DNA of 64,000 nucleotides, taken from contig NC_068974.1 of assembly GCF_016808095.1 (NCBI RefSeq), forward strand, positions 20,258,825 to 20,322,824. Direction: 5' to 3'. A program made the position numbers and the translations under genes. Shown piece after piece: positions 1 through 13,700 of the stretch. Numbering within the stretch: position 1 is the first letter of the stretch; each line of letters opens with the position of its first letter. Source of the stretch: Vigna angularis (lineage: Eukaryota > Streptophyta > Magnoliopsida > Fabales > Fabaceae). Below the pieces are notes generated by a model. It ran no database searches and was not told the DNA's origin. It saw only the letters and a program-made list of their open reading frames with translations.

Positions 1-2892
1 AAGGCATATACAGGCGAGGCAAAAAGTCTACCCTTTTTACCTCGGTTGTGGACCGAGGCAAAAGGAGTAGGATTTGGCCTCGGTTCAAAAATAACCGAGG
101 TAGTAAGATTTTGCCCCCTTTTTTCTTTTAAGGACTTTTGGCCTCGGTTCTCTTTTGAACCGAGGCAGTATCTTGAAAATTTCTAATAAAAAAAAACTAG
201 CCAACGGTATTGCCTTCTTATTCCCTGCAAGCAAAGATTCCTAAAACAAAGAATATTATATAATCAAATACACTACTTACAATAAGTTTCATTTACCTAT
301 ATTATCTAACTCTAACTTTCAACACTGGAATCCCACATTGAACTGTTGTTTAGGACTCTAAGTTACAAGTGCAAGTAACTTCCAAACTCAAAGAAAAAAC
401 TATATATTATGTAAAATCGAACTCAACAATGGTGATGGTTGTGTACAAGTCAGGTTCTGTCGTTAAGGAGTAGTTGAATTGAACATATTTACTCTCATGG
501 CCTTGTAATATGCATATTCTACATTTGCCAACCGACTCTGGAACATTTTCCATTCCTTTTTACACCTCTCCCTCACCTGCCACCAACACCATGGACATGA
601 TTCATCAACATGTATATTACTATTTAGTAATCGAAGTATTTGAATAATATAACAAGTATAATGTTCAACAACTATGCAAGAAAAACATTATATAGATGTG
701 AGAAAAAGAGATAAAATTGTATGAAACAGGTATAATATAACATCCCTTGCCATGGTGCCTTCCCAGATTCTGATTCTCCCTAAAAAAACACAGAAAAACA
801 TGCATATCATACATAGGCAATGAGAGTTCAACTAATGAGACTAACATATATTACCATAGAAACATGCATATGTTAAATCTTGCCTAATTAAGATGCAACC
901 CAGAGCTCAAAAGCTGATCTGGAAGAGAACAGTCAATTTATACATCAAGAAAATGTTTACACAACAAACCAGTTTTCTACTTTGTCACTTCATGGCCACC
1001 TCTAATGCCATGGCCACCTAGTCCAGTGGGCTCTGAGCAACGTAATATTTCAACACTATAACTTTGCATACTATTATGCCATATAACAGAAAAAAGTATA
1101 TTTGCCTGAAGTGGATTTAATACAAAGTTTATTCAGTAATGTTGTAATTTCTCTCGTAGAGAACTCCCCCAAACTTACAACTTTGCTTGTCCTCAAGCAA
1201 AAGTAGTTCACGTAGTAAACAATTCAATCACGATAGTCTAGCAACTCAAGCATAGTTTCAATCAAATAAACAAAATCAATCATGCTTGCTCAACTTGGAA
1301 ATTACATTCAAGAGATAAAATGGCCTTAGCAAGCTAAACTTCAATCATGGTGCTCACAATTTAAAATCACAAGATAGATGTAATTGATAGATCAATAAAC
1401 ATGGCAAGATGTTTTCATTGAATGCATGGAACCATCCTTCACCAAGGAAAGTGTTTCACTCAAGCACAATGGTGTATAAGGATGTGTGTCTAACTCTCAA
1501 CTATCACAATGTTATACAAATTAAATTTGCCGTTCGTTTCACAATATCAAACACATTCACAAGCAAGTTAGCATCACAAGGACTTTTTAAGGCTTGTAAT
1601 GTGGCTGGGCTAAGAAGAAAAATTAGTTTTTCTGGACAACAAAACACCTTGAGCTAAGAGATAAAACAATTTACTTCATGATATAGCATTAGTCTCTTTG
1701 CTTCACAATTGGATAAACCACTTCTCAACTTATTTCCCAATTCTTTTTCAATGAATTCATTTTTCTTTCTCTTCTTCTTCTTTCTTCTTTTTCTTTCTTT
1801 TTGACTCATTTTTCTATTTTCTCAATGCTCCCTTATTTCAAAAACTCCTCCAAACTTAAACCATTCTCCTTATCCTAACATATATGTTCATCTCAACTCA
1901 AGGTAAGGAGGTTAAGGATTTTTCAATAAGCTTAAGGTTCCAGGGGTGAGAAAGTTTTTCTTCAAGGTTCAAGTGTTTTGCATTGGCTTTTAGGCTCAAA
2001 AATGTAGAAGAGGTTGAAGAACAAGATGGCCTTGATCATTTGTAACAAGCAAGCAAATAGTTCAAATAGAGAAACTCAAGCAAAATCAACTGTGATTTCA
2101 AAGTGATAGCACTCAACAATAAACTCTGGGCACAACATCTCACAGGTTTACTCAGGGTTCCAAAGTTTGATAAACATCATGCCAAAAATATTGATCACAA
2201 TTAAAACCAAGCATCCATCTAAACATATACAAGCAACCACAACCTCTATTCAACAAACTTAACCACATAATCTCAATTAAATTTTCAAAGAAATTTTCAT
2301 AGATAAAGAGCAAGCACAAAAGATTTGTATTCAATTCAAGCATAACATATGATTCACTCGAATCACCAAACCAATTGCAAAAGAACTATCCACTAGGCAA
2401 GTCAAAAAGAAATCAAAAACACAAAAATTGAAAGTAAATAAGAACTGAAAATTAAAACTGAAAAACCGATCAAAATGGACTCTTTGCAGCTCCAACAGTG
2501 TAGAACACTAGCTTCACTTTTCATATGTAACATCTTCCTCCTCCAGTAGCTTATACTCCGCAACTGCTCCACCTTCCCCATCAGTAGGGGCCTGGCCCCC
2601 AGGCCATGCTACACGAGTAGCAAAATCTTCAAGCCATACATTGCTCAACTCATGCATGCCCCAGAGGATGACCACTAGTGGTTTTGACACCTTTAAAGTT
2701 CTAAGAAAGATGTTATCTTGCACAAAGCGAGCTCAAAGTGAAATTAGTATTCCATAGTCAACAACTGAATAGAAAGGTCCAAAAGCACACTAAAAGGAAT
2801 GTGTGAAAGAGTGCAAAGAAAAGGAAAGCTCAGAATCAACAATAAAAATTAGGTACAGAACCAGTTTTTAAGGTGTTGGGTGTCATATCAAT

Positions 2893-3240
2893 TTTTCGCT
2901 TAAGCTAAAAAATTTTAGCTTAAGCTAAATTTACAGAAGAACTTTTCGCCCAGGCTAGAAAGTTTTAGCTTAAGCTAAATTTACAGAAGAATTTTTCGCC
3001 CAGGCTAGAAAGTTTTAGCTTAAGCGAAAATGTTCCAGTGGCACCCCAACTTTCAGCCTAAATCTCGCCCAAGCGACTTAGTTTTAGCTTAAGCGAAAAT
3101 ATTCCAGACAGCTCTTGAATTTGAAATTCGCTTCTCGCCGAAGCGAGTTAGGTTTCGCCTAAGCTAAAATATCAGCAAAACTTATTTTTTCAGTTTTCTG
3201 CATATCTCGCCCAAGCGAGAAAGTTTAGCCTAGGCGAAAA
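2893..3240. repeat. Degenerate tandem array with TTCGC..TTAAGC motifs
   Basis: Five or six diverged units of about 55-60 bp each combine a block like TTTTCGCCCAGGCTAGAAAG with TTTTAGCTTAAGC. Two neighbouring units (about 2930-3030) are almost identical. The core word is close to the palindrome CGCTTAAGCG. The same palindrome recurs inside the Athila LTR at about 5007-5100, linking this array to the same element. Confidence 0.7.
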
Positions 3241-4093
3241 TAATGCAGATTCTTGCGAGATTGGCCATTCAATCTGTGATTTTTGGTTCCATACCTTCAT
3301 TCAATGCACTTACACACAAACCAAGCTACAAATAACATAATATACTTATACAAACCACAAAAACAACATTATAACTAAAAAATCACAAACATGCAATAAA
3401 ATACAAACATGCATAACACAAGTCACTAATTAAAATTGAAACACATACAAGCACATGACACTAAAACAAAATAAACACAAGTAAAAAGGGTAAGGAAATT
3501 GGGTTGCCTCCCAAAAGCGCTTGTTTAACGTCATTAGCTTGACGGTTTACTCAATGAAGTGCAAATGTTGTTGTTGGTGTGCTCCTTTCACCAACTCTTC
3601 TTAAATCACTTTCTAGTCACCAAATCAATTCTCATAGCATAAGAATCTTCATTTTTTCCCTTCCACTACCTTGACATCTTAAAACACTCAATCCTCTTGA
3701 TCAACTTTGGCTTGCTAGGCTTGAGTTCCTTGCCTCTCATCAAAGGGTGGTGGTGACTAGTCTTTCTCTTTTTCTTCTCCCTTTCTTGTTCATCTTTTAC
3801 TTAGCACTTGGAGCATCTTCAAGGGAGGAAGAATTTGTGGCAGCTTGTGATGCTCAACATAGTTGTCTCCTTGTGTCCTATAATTCCTTCAATCTCAAGG
3901 TCTTCATGATGCTTTTGAGGCTGCAGTCCTCCTTATGTGAACATCTCCCTGCATACACTTAGACACAACTAGGCTAAAGCCACAAATTAGCCCAAATAAA
4001 AGTGAAAATCTATTTACAACAAAAAAGTTAGTTCTATATACAAAATCAAGTCTACATAAGTTAGAAACCTCACAAAAGTCTAGTATTGACACG

Positions 4094-4113
4094 AATCCCC
4101 GGCAACGGCGCCA
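4094..4113 (-). other. Primer-binding site of Athila element (tRNA-Asp type)
   Basis: Read on the minus strand this is TGGCGCCGTTGCCGGGGATT, the classic Athila-lineage primer-binding site, complementary to the 3' end of tRNA-Asp. It sits six bases from the inner edge of the LTR at 4120, which fixes the element's orientation as minus. Confidence 0.85.
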
Positions 4114-4119
4114 AAAACT

Positions 4120-5342
4120 TGTTAAACTCTTTGGCAAGTGCACCAAATTGTTCAAGTAATAAACCATGGTAAGACCAGGTATCGTTTTCCCAAGAGACTC
4201 GTAATACTAGAAAATTATGCGATTAACAACTCATCTAGACTCAAGAACAACTCATCCTTTAAGAATATGTGCAAAAAGATAAATTCACAAGTAATTACAA
4301 GGTTGGACTTTGGTATTGAAGGCACTTGGAAATGGAAAAGACTATAAATGGTATGAAATGACATTGCTAAGGTTAGTTTTCACGAATGCACTCTTGTGTA
4401 TAACCAATTTCATCTCCTCTCTATCAATTTACTAAAGTCAATTCACTAAAACACTCTAGCCCTAATCCCTTAGGTGAAAAAGCCTAGGTTTTCCTTATCA
4501 AACTCCAATCCCTTGGACAATCTAACAAGCAAACCCGCATTAAGAACTAGGATCTAAGACAACATGTGAATCATATCCCATCCCTGGCTCAATGACCCAT
4601 AAGGACTCTTGTTTCAGTTCAAGATTTCATATCCCATCCCTGGCTCAATGAAACCCCAAAATCAAGTCATGAACGTCCCCATTACACGCAAGCTTTAAGA
4701 TCGGAAACAAGAATACTAGTAATAGATAGAAAAGACATTTATAAATATGAAACAATCATTCATTACACAAGAGTTCATAGGCTACATCTAACCCTAACAA
4801 GATGAATCTGGTTCTCCATTTCCATGGAGAACCCTAAAGCTTACAAACATGGAAGATGGAAGAAGAAGGAGACCCAAAGGAAGAGGAGGAGATGTTCCCA
4901 CAAGCTCCTCGCGCCCTCCATGAGCTCCAGACGTGAAATCGCACCTCCAAAGAACCAAAGACTCGTTTTCTTTCTGCCTCGTGAGTATATATACTGCCCG
5001 AATTCTCGCTTAAGCTAAATTATTCTCACTTAAGCGAGAATTCTTCTTGGAGAAGATAGTCATTCTCGCTTAAGCTAAATTATTCTCGCTTAAGCGAAAA
5101 TGACTGTTAAATCAATGACTTCCTGGATCACCGAGGCTCTTCAATGTAATGGAGGATCTTCCTAACATCAAAATAAATCAAAGAAAACAAGGAATTAGAG
5201 TATTATTTACGTAATGTAGTCCAAAATATAGATAAATACTAAAACTAAATAAAAGAGAGGATTTAAGCAAGTAATAAGCTAAAGAAGAGTTGATTTTGCT
5301 ACTAAAATGATGCTTAGATAATGGTAAGAATTAGCATCATCA
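4120..5342 (-). mobile_element. Athila-type 5' LTR (minus strand)
   Basis: On the plus strand the LTR runs from TGTTAAACTC to a terminal CA near 5339-5342. Its inner edge abuts the tRNA-Asp-type primer-binding site. The inner 90 bp match, in reverse complement, the end of the solo LTR at 28166-29399 (shared blocks around TTGGTCTTACC and the TTTAACA end), so both belong to one lineage. It contains an inverted CGCTTAAGCG motif cluster at about 5007-5100. No partner LTR is visible. The outer boundary is uncertain by a few bases. Confidence 0.75.
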
Positions 5343-6154
5343 GAGATGAATTTAACTAAAAGCAGAAAAAGTATTTCTGTCTAATACCGTACAGAGCAGA
5401 AATACTAGAAAAAAAAATCAACTCTAAATTTTCCTCGCCTCTCTTAATAACAAGCTCTTCACTTGAGTTAATTGATCAAGAAACAGATGTGATTGTGATC
5501 ATCCACAAATGAAACACCAAAAGCTATAAAGTCAGTAAGTTACAAGAAAGTGTTATAAATAAATTCGGTAATATGGGAACTATAATGTACCAATCTACAG
5601 AAGCAGCAATATACAAAGGATAAACAAGCTCAGGAACAAACTCCATAGCTTGAATGACATTCAAAATACCCAACTACACCAACAAAGACCAAGATAAGAC
5701 ATATTGCAGTAACACTTGCAGAGTTTATACATTTGTATAAATTACTTACAAATTCCCATGACATTCCTTTCTGATAAGTAATCACCTGGTGTTTCTACAC
5801 ATCTCCAGCTTGAGGTACTACATAGATGTATTACAAGGACAAACAAAAAGTAAGAATCCTAAAAAGTAAAGTTCAATCAGTGAAAATCTTTTATGGAGCA
5901 CGTAAATTAACCTGATACTTAAAATTCTGATTACTAGACCAGCAAGGAAGCACTTTCTTCATTCCTCATCATCTGGCAGTCAGAGAATCAAAAGGAAAAT
6001 TTTAAACAACTTCCAAGAACCAAGATTCAAGAGACTTCAATTTAAATACTCACCAAAATTTATACCAGTGTTACCAAAATTTTAAACAACTTCCACCACT
6101 GGCACTGGCTGTAACGACCACAACTTGGGGATGGGGTGTATTAGAACCCTAGGA
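5343..6154. other. No gene seen; interior of CACTA-1
   Basis: AT-rich sequence with no convincing reading frame or repeat. It lies between the Athila fragment and the captured exon and probably contains decayed introns of CACTA-1 cargo. Confidence 0.4.
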
Positions 6155-6290
6155 TCTGTTATCACTCCCAACGACCACCGCTTCCTCTTCACTCCAGAGG
6201 CAACGCACTCGCAGGCGAGGTGGAAGCTGCGCTCGCAACCGTCGCACACGACGAGGTTCTGGTGGCTCCCGGCAACGGCGGGGCAGGGCT
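6155..6290 (-). pseudogene. Captured PHD-finger gene fragment in CACTA-1
   Basis: One minus-strand frame reads NLVVCDGCERSFHLACECV and then continues SGVKRKRWSLGV. The CDGCERxFHLAC core is the central zinc-binding part of a PHD finger, a histone-tail reader in nuclear regulators. An ECV..SGVKxKRWxLGV tail directly after it fits the end of such a domain, so the segment between the two looks shortened. An earlier Cys of the finger is visible about 14 residues upstream; the first pair is not clear. The surrounding 6125-6660 is much richer in GC than its neighbours, consistent with a transferred host exon. It cannot encode a full protein. Which PHD protein donated it is unknown. Confidence 0.65.
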
Positions 6291-6983
6291 TAGAACAGGC
6301 AGCTCAAGGAGCGAGGCCATCATTTGGAGGGCAGCGGGGGCTCCTTGCGGCGGCCTAGGGTTTCAGCGTTCGGTGAGGACGACGTTGGTGACGAAGTCTG
6401 GTACGATTTCGACGAACAACGAGGAAGACCGGCGACGAGGCAGCGCGAGGCTTCTTCTTGAGCGAGAACACCGGCGGCGTGGTGGCGACTGAACGGCAGA
6501 GAGGTGGCGACGGAGACGGCGCTATTTGGAGGGGGTTGGAGAAAACAGTGAGATGGAAGAGTTTGCGCGAGAAGAAGAGGAAGAAATCTGAAGGGTTACT
6601 TCAGAATATTAGAAGCTATAGTGTCTCGGTTATGAAGCTTAACCGATGCCTAATCAATTAAAAAATAATTAAAAATGAAAAATATAATGAGAATTTTGTT
6701 ACGTGAAAATATTTATGCCTCGGTTATGATTATAACCGAGGCAATATTTAATTTTCATAACTTTTGTCAGCGTATATTTAAGGTAGCAGGGTGAGATGAC
6801 AGTACATTATGCCTTGGGTTGCTGATTTAACCGAGATCATAGACTTTTTGTATTTCGGTTATTTTTGAACCAAAGCATATAACTTTTCCAAAACTACGAA
6901 AATGCCACCGCGCTTTTATATGCTTCGGTTTCAATAAAACCGAAGCATATACAGCATGTTAAAAAACCCTTTTTTTACTAGTG

Positions 6984-8183
6984 AATGTTCGTTCATGTTC
7001 CTCTTTCGGGGTAAGGGTTCATTGAATCAATTTAACATATTCCTTTTACATCTAGTCATTTGATTAGGATAAACTTTTTTAATGGCTTAAAGGGAAAAAA
7101 TTCTTTACATATAGTAATTTTTCGTGTTAGCATGTTTCAATATGAAATGTTATTCTATGCAGTTTAACAATGCGAGAATTAGTGGAATTGTAATTGAATA
7201 CAGAGACTTAATCACATCGTGAAGCGTGGGGTAAAAATATAAGCGTGTTCTGAAATTGTAAAAGTAGAGCTAATAAAGGCTTGCAAAATTCTCATCGAAG
7301 AAATTTCTAACAATAAAGTTTTGTACTTATGTTATCTATAACAATAAAGCCAATCCTAAACAAACTATTTACTTTCTAAATTTCATAGTTGTATAAACAA
7401 CAATGCACTTTGCTATTATTTTAAGCAATTCTTTTATTTAGTTTATGCCTGCATCACCCAGGATTCATTTCTAATATAAACATTCGTGTAGATTATTAAA
7501 ATACTTTTAGTATAAAAGTAATATAAAATTATAATTGTTAATATTATATATAATTAAAAAAATTATTATAAGAAAAAAAATTAAATTTTAATATGAAAAA
7601 TTTTGTATTATTATTATTATTCTTGTTATTATTTTTGTTATTACTATTCTTACTATTATTCTTGTCTGCATGCTGTAGTTGCAAGAAGCATATTATTATT
7701 AATGTAAGGATTATTTTGTAATTTTATTCATCTCCCAGAAAAATTGATTAATTTTAATTTTGACTAAAAATTAAGGAGTAAAAAACATAATTAACCTTTA
7801 ATAATTATTAATAATTATAGTTATAATGGTAGTAGTATACCATTCTTAATATTAATATTATTACTATATTATTAGTAGTATTAGTAGTAATACTAGAATT
7901 AGTATAAGTATTATGGTTAACAAGAGTGTCAATATTAGTACTAATATTATTATTATTTCTAATTATTAGTATTAATATTAGTATTAATATTAGAATTAGT
8001 ATTAGTATTATTGTGTTGTATTATTATTTAAATTATTATTAGTATGAATAGTATTAATATTAGTATTTGTATTATTATTAATATTATTAATATTATTTTT
8101 TGTTATTAGTATTTTTATTATTATTAGTATTGTTATTATTATTATTATAAGACCTAGAAAAATTAGATATTTAGAATGATAGT
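6984..8183. repeat. AT-rich spacer with imperfect (TTA)n/(TAT)n tract
   Basis: No gene is visible between CACTA-1 and the gypsy element. From about 7593 to 8156 most of the sequence is an imperfect trinucleotide run of ATT/TTA/TAG units. Open frames here are low-complexity artefacts (runs of Asn, Ile and Thr). Confidence 0.8.
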
Positions 8184-10679
8184 TGTAACATCCCAAAATA
8201 CAGTAAAAACCATAATGTAGAATTAATTACAATTAACAGTTAAACCATGCAATCTTACACTAATAATAATCTTCCAAAACCGAACGTGCTTAAGTACAGA
8301 GATAAATACCATACAGCAGTATTTCAAAGTTTAAAGACGAACGGTTTTACAAATATTAACCGAACGTCCAAAAAGCCAAACAGAAAATACTAAAGACTAA
8401 AACTTAACGAGCGCTCTAGGGCTCGGCTTTAACCTCTACTTCGACCAGATTGGCGTCCTCCAAATTTTCTTCTTCCAGTGTTTCTTCAAGCAACGCCTCT
8501 CCGTCTGCTCACATCCACACGGATGATCATTGCATAGACAAGACGGACGTACAGGTACGAACGACAAAACAAGGAAAGAACACAGGGTAAGCTTATTGAA
8601 TTTAATTCACAAGTCATTCATACACATCAACATATCAACATTTATAATAATATCACAATACATACTATCATTCAAAACTCTCATAAGACAGACCGTCCGG
8701 ACTGTATGATTCTATGTATCTACAGGCGTTCTTGCACCCAGGTGATGTAGTAACTGGAAACGTCCATCAGCTGCCACCTGAGGTTAGCCCTATCAGTCCA
8801 AAGTACTCAAAAGGACTAGGACCTCCTGTCGTTCCCACACATGACCTGCCCTCCTCTATGTGAGGACGAGCACTCACGGAACATCAGGATGAACTGCCAT
8901 CAGTAGCTTTACCATAGTCATACTATACAATTCTCAATATTCAATACAAGAGTCGTTCCTCCACGGAACGCTCGTCCAAATTCCACAACCATAGTTCCAC
9001 CTCAAATACTGTTCATTCTCAATAACTTTCCAACTTAACATCATTTTCCTATTCCATTTTAGTTTCATAAAAAGACGAGCGTTCAGCCCCCTTCACAATG
9101 AGGACGAACGTTATCATGATACATAGAAGTTCTCGTTTCTGAAAGAAGAGAGACGAACGTCTTTTCCAAGGACGGACGTCATGACCACTTGAATCAGTTA
9201 AATGAACTGATTCTAGAACGATTCAAATGATACTTAGAATAATTGAAGTTCAATAACTTTAGATCGAATCCAAATGGATAAAGACACCGCAAGTCTTTTA
9301 GATATTGATACCGGTACGATTTAATAAAAGAGACTAACCGCCAGTCAATGACCGAATGCGGTAATAGATATTTATTAACTGTTTGGACGAACGCTATTTA
9401 CATACGTTTGGCAATCAAGTGTAAGGACGAGCGTTCGGTATAAGACCGAGCGCCACTCATAACGAACGCTTTGGGTCGAGACCCATCGCTGATGCGGAAT
9501 ATTAATAGAAATAGAAATTTATAATGTAATCATAGGGAAGAGAATTATTCAGGAATGACTAAGTATATAAAGTTGTATTTTTCCAAGCTTCTCAATTTCT
9601 CACATAACACTCAGAGCACCTACGTTTGGCCGAACGCTCAAACGTAAGACTAATATAAGAGGGCGTTCGTCCTAACTCAGTATTCTTTCCAAATGAAAGA
9701 ATTCTGTTTTCAAGGGGAGTACTAAATACCGAACGGTCAAAGACCGTTCGATAGCGAACGTGCATTATCATAGCATTTCATATTTAAAATCTCACTTACA
9801 GTGAACTCATTTTTTAGTATAAACTTTCATGCATTTAACTACTCATATCATAACACATTTCATAATTTCACATATCATCTCATCATCCAGATCATACACC
9901 AAAGATCAATAATACAGATTTCATACTTCATAATTTCACATACTTCATACCGCACAACACATACACATGAATTAAACTTAATAAGCTTCCCTTACCTGGA
10001 TCAGTAGTGAACGAACGTCCTAACGTGAAAAATTTGGATTCGCCCAACTATCACTTCTATCCTCAGACCACTCAACTCTTGCGAACTAAAACCAATTCCA
10101 GAATCAAAATTTGATTCAGATAAAGAGAATGCATGTAACCAGATTTGGTTTTGCATGAAACCTAATAATGAACAACTAAGGGACGAACTTACCAGATTCA
10201 AAACTTGAACTTGTTCGGTTTGACGGAAAGCTTAGGACGTCTGGATTACTTCTACGGTCTCTGAAATTGGATCGGAGAAGAAGAAAGTGAGTTATGGTAG
10301 AGAGAAGATGGAGGTTCTAGAGAGAAGGTAGAGAATTTGGAAATCAAGAGTTTGGGGAAGAAGACGAAGCATGCAGAAGCGTGGGAAGAGTGTTTTTCAG
10401 AAAATTAATTTCTCTCCCCATGTAGGACGAACGTCCATTCACCTGCTGCCACTTGGAATCCACTAACGTTTTCGAATGTTCCAAAGTGACACTTGGCAGT
10501 TGCATGCAGAGTGAGTGTGAGTGCGTTTTAATGGCACTGCACGTGTGGCGTGGGTGCATTAAATGGCGATCAGAGTGTGGGGTCGGGTGCGTTTCTTAAC
10601 ACAAAAATCTGAACAGGGTTTTTGACATTAATGACGTGATTTGACAGGTGGAAGCTGTTTAAGTTTTCGAGACCTCACA
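8184..10679 (-). repeat. Gypsy 3' LTR (complete)
   Basis: It runs on the plus strand from TGTAACATCC to CCTCACA, giving TGT...ACA ends. Just inside it, 10680-10687 reads TTCTCCCT, i.e. a minus-strand polypurine tract AGGGAGAA. The LTR is unusually dense in words related to GACGAACGT and GAACGTTC. Confidence 0.9.
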
Positions 10680-10717
10680 TTCTCCCTAACTAAAAAAAAA
10701 AATTTCGTCCTCGAAAA

Positions 10718-13700
10718 TTAAAGCTTACCAAGAAATAGGTGAGGGTACAAGTCCTTCATGGCGTCCTCTATTTCCTAGGTAGTGTCGCCCGTCTTTTCAT
10801 CCCACACTATCTTCACTAAACGAACGACTTTTCCCTTGTAATACTTAGTACGGACGTCTTCAACACGAACTGGCTTCATTTCGAACGTTCAGTCTTGACG
10901 AAGACGAACGTCCTCGAGCTCCAATATGTGCGAGGGATCAGCTATGTATTTCCAGAGTTGGAAAACGTGAAATACCGGATGAAGATTGGATAATTGAGGA
11001 GGCAAGGCTAGCTCGTACGCTACTGGGCAAATCTTCCTTAGTATTTGATAGGGTCCGACGAACTTCGGGGATAACTTCTTGGGTCGCATAGCTCTGCCGA
11101 CTCCTGTGGTTGGATTAAGCCTAAGGAATACGTGATCGCCAGTTTCGAACTCCAACGGTCTCCTTCTCTTGTCTGCATAGGACTTCTGCCTGCTCCTTGA
11201 CGTCTTCAATCTCTCTTGAATTAACTTTACCTTTTCCGTCGTTTGTTGTATGAGTTCGGGTCCAGTCAATACGTTTTCTCCTTCTTGAAACCAGCAAAGT
11301 GGCGTGCGACACTTACGTCCATAAAGAGCTTCGAAGGGAGCCATACCAATGCTGGACTGGAAGCTGTTGTTGTAGGTGAACTCTACTAACGGCAGTACTT
11401 CATCCCAGGCGCCCATGTGATCTAGGACGCACGTCCTCAGTAAGTCCTCGAGCGTCTGGATTGTCCTTTCCGATTGGCCGTCCGTCTGAGGATGATACGC
11501 TGAACTCATTTGTAACTTGCTTCCCAATTCACCTTGAAGAGATTGCCAAAACCGAGAAGTGAATCTCGTGTCTCGGTCAGAAATTATGCTTAAAGGCACT
11601 CCATGTAGAAGAACGATCTCCCGGATGTAAAGCTTTGCCAAGTTGGTCATTGACATCTTCAAGTTAACGGCCAGGAAGTGGGCGCTCTTAGTTAGCCTAT
11701 CCACGATCACCCAAATTGAGTCATGGTTTCTGACCGTACGTGGCAGGTGGGTCACGAAATCCATGGAGATGTTGTCCCACTTCCATTCTGGGACCTCAGG
11801 CTGCTGCAGCAAACCGCCTGGTCTTTGGTGTTCAGCCTTCGCTCGCTGACAAGTTAAGCATGATGCCACGAAGCGAGCGACATCACTCTTCATTCCAGGC
11901 CACCAAAACGTCTTCCTGAGGTCTGGATACATCTTAGTCATGCCGGGGTGCATGCTAAGACAGCTGTGATGCCCTTCCTCCAGGATAATTCTCTTCAGAT
12001 CCCCATCGTTTGGAACGCACGTCCTACCCATATAACATAATAGGCCGTCCGGTCCAGCGTTAAACTCCTTTGCTTGATCTGTACCGAGCGCGCCTCTTAT
12101 CTTCACTAATTCTTCATCTTCTAATTGCTTCATTCTGATCCGGTCGAATACGTTACTTGCTATTCTGAGGTTGCAGCATTTGATACTGTTCGGCTCTAAT
12201 TCGAACTGCAACCTTAAGTCTCTAAAGCTCTCCACCAGATTGAGTTCTCTCACCATCATAACTGAAACATGAACCGATTTCCTGCTTAGGGCGTCCGCCA
12301 CTACATTAGCCTTCCCCGGATGGTAGAGTAACTCGAACTCATAATCCTTTAGAAACTCAAGCCACCTCCTCTGCCTCATGTTTAACTCCTTTTGATCGAA
12401 GAGGTACTTGAGACTCTTGTGATCGCTGAAAACCTGAAAGGTGGCTCCGTACAGATGATGTCTCCAAATCTTCAGAGCAAAGACGACCGCTGCCAGCTCC
12501 AGGTCGTGTGTCGGATAGTTCCTCTCGTGAATCTTCAATTGTCGAGAAGTGTACGCCACTGCTCGTCTCTCTTGCATCAGTACACAGCCCAAACCTTGAT
12601 GAGAGGCATCACAGTAGACTTCAAATGGTTTGGCAGTGTCTGGAATCACTAAAACCGGAGCGCTCGTCATCTTCTGCTTAAGCTCTTGAAAACTCTCTTC
12701 ACACCGATCGGTCCAAGCGAACAGGTGATCCTTGCGCGTAAGCTGCGTCAGTGGTGCGACTATCTTAGAAAAACCTTCGATAAAGCGCTTGTAATAGCCT
12801 GCAAGACCAACGAAACTCCGCACTTCTGTGACCGAACGCGGGCTTGCCCACTCCAAAACCGCTCGTACTTTTGCCGGGTCCACAGAGATTCCTTCAGCTG
12901 ACACAACGTGTCCCAAGAACTGCACGCTCTTCATCCAAAATTCACACTTTGATAATTTGGCGTACAGTTCCTTTTCCTTCAAAACGCCAAGCACAACCCG
13001 CAAGTGTTCCTTATGCTCTTCATGGCTCTTGGAGTAAATCAGGATATCATCAATGAAGACCACTACGAACTTGTCCAAGTATGGTCGGAATATCCGGTTC
13101 ATGTAGTCCATGAAGATTGTTGGCGCGTTCGTCACACCGAACGGCATCACCACATACTCATAATGTCCATAACGAGACCTAAAGGCCGTCTTCTGAATGT
13201 CCCCTTTCTTCACCCGAATTTGATGATAGGCCGAGCGTAAGTCAATCTTTGAAAATACGCTCGCTCCCTGCAACTGATCCAGTAGGTCGTCAATTCGAGG
13301 AAGTGGATACTTGTTCTTGATGGTCAGCTTATTAAGTTGCCTGTAGGCAATGCAAAGTCTGGAGCTGCCATCCTTCTTCTTCACTAACAACACAGGCGCA
13401 CCCCAAGGCGATACGCTCGGCCTGATGAACTGCTTGTCCATCAATTCTTCAATCTGTTTCTTGAGCTCAACCAACTCCGCAGGCGACATTCTATAAGGTT
13501 GAACCGATATTAGCGCTGCTGTCGTCACCAGGTCGATCGTAAATTCAACCTCACGAACAGGAGGCAGTCCAGGTATCTCGTCTGGAAAGACTTCAGGAAA
13601 TTCTTCAATTACCGATCGTCCTCCATTCGACTCATTTTGCGACGATCGTCCCCATTTCACTCCTTCAAATCCTTCATCTGAATGCGTCATTATCAGAAAA

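Larger units (their letters stand above)
1160..4119 (-). mobile_element. Athila-type retroelement internal region (fragment)
   Basis: This stretch lies on the internal side of the primer-binding site at 4094-4113 and has the feel of a non-coding Athila or LARD interior. It contains the phrase read on the minus strand as GACGTTAAACAAGCGC (about 3520-3540), followed by the TTTTGGGAGGCAACCC block, which I recall as common in legume Athila-like elements. No gag or pol frame survives; the longest open stretches here are under 100 codons and have no recognisable domains. The matching 3' LTR expected to the left is missing, so the copy is truncated. The left edge at about 1160 is approximate. Confidence 0.55.
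1..6983. mobile_element. CACTA transposon (CACTA-1), left end outside the window
   Basis: The right terminus ends in ACTAGTG at 6983; read on the minus strand it starts CACTAGTAAAAAAAGGG, the usual CACTA start. Subterminal motifs of the form AACCGAGGC/GCCTCGGTT occur in both orientations at both ends (about 45-170 and 6715-6945), as expected for transposase-binding subterminal repeats. The window opens inside the left subterminal region, so the left inverted repeat and the 3-bp duplication cannot be seen. I found no TNP2-type transposase frame, so this copy looks non-autonomous. It holds an Athila retroelement fragment and a captured PHD-finger exon. The same subterminal word marks the small element at 60810-61764, so the two are probably one family. 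Confidence 0.8.

Noticed and set aside
8008..8196. Minus open frame of Asn, Ile and Thr runs
   Set aside because: It is a translation of the imperfect (TTA)n tract, not a gene.
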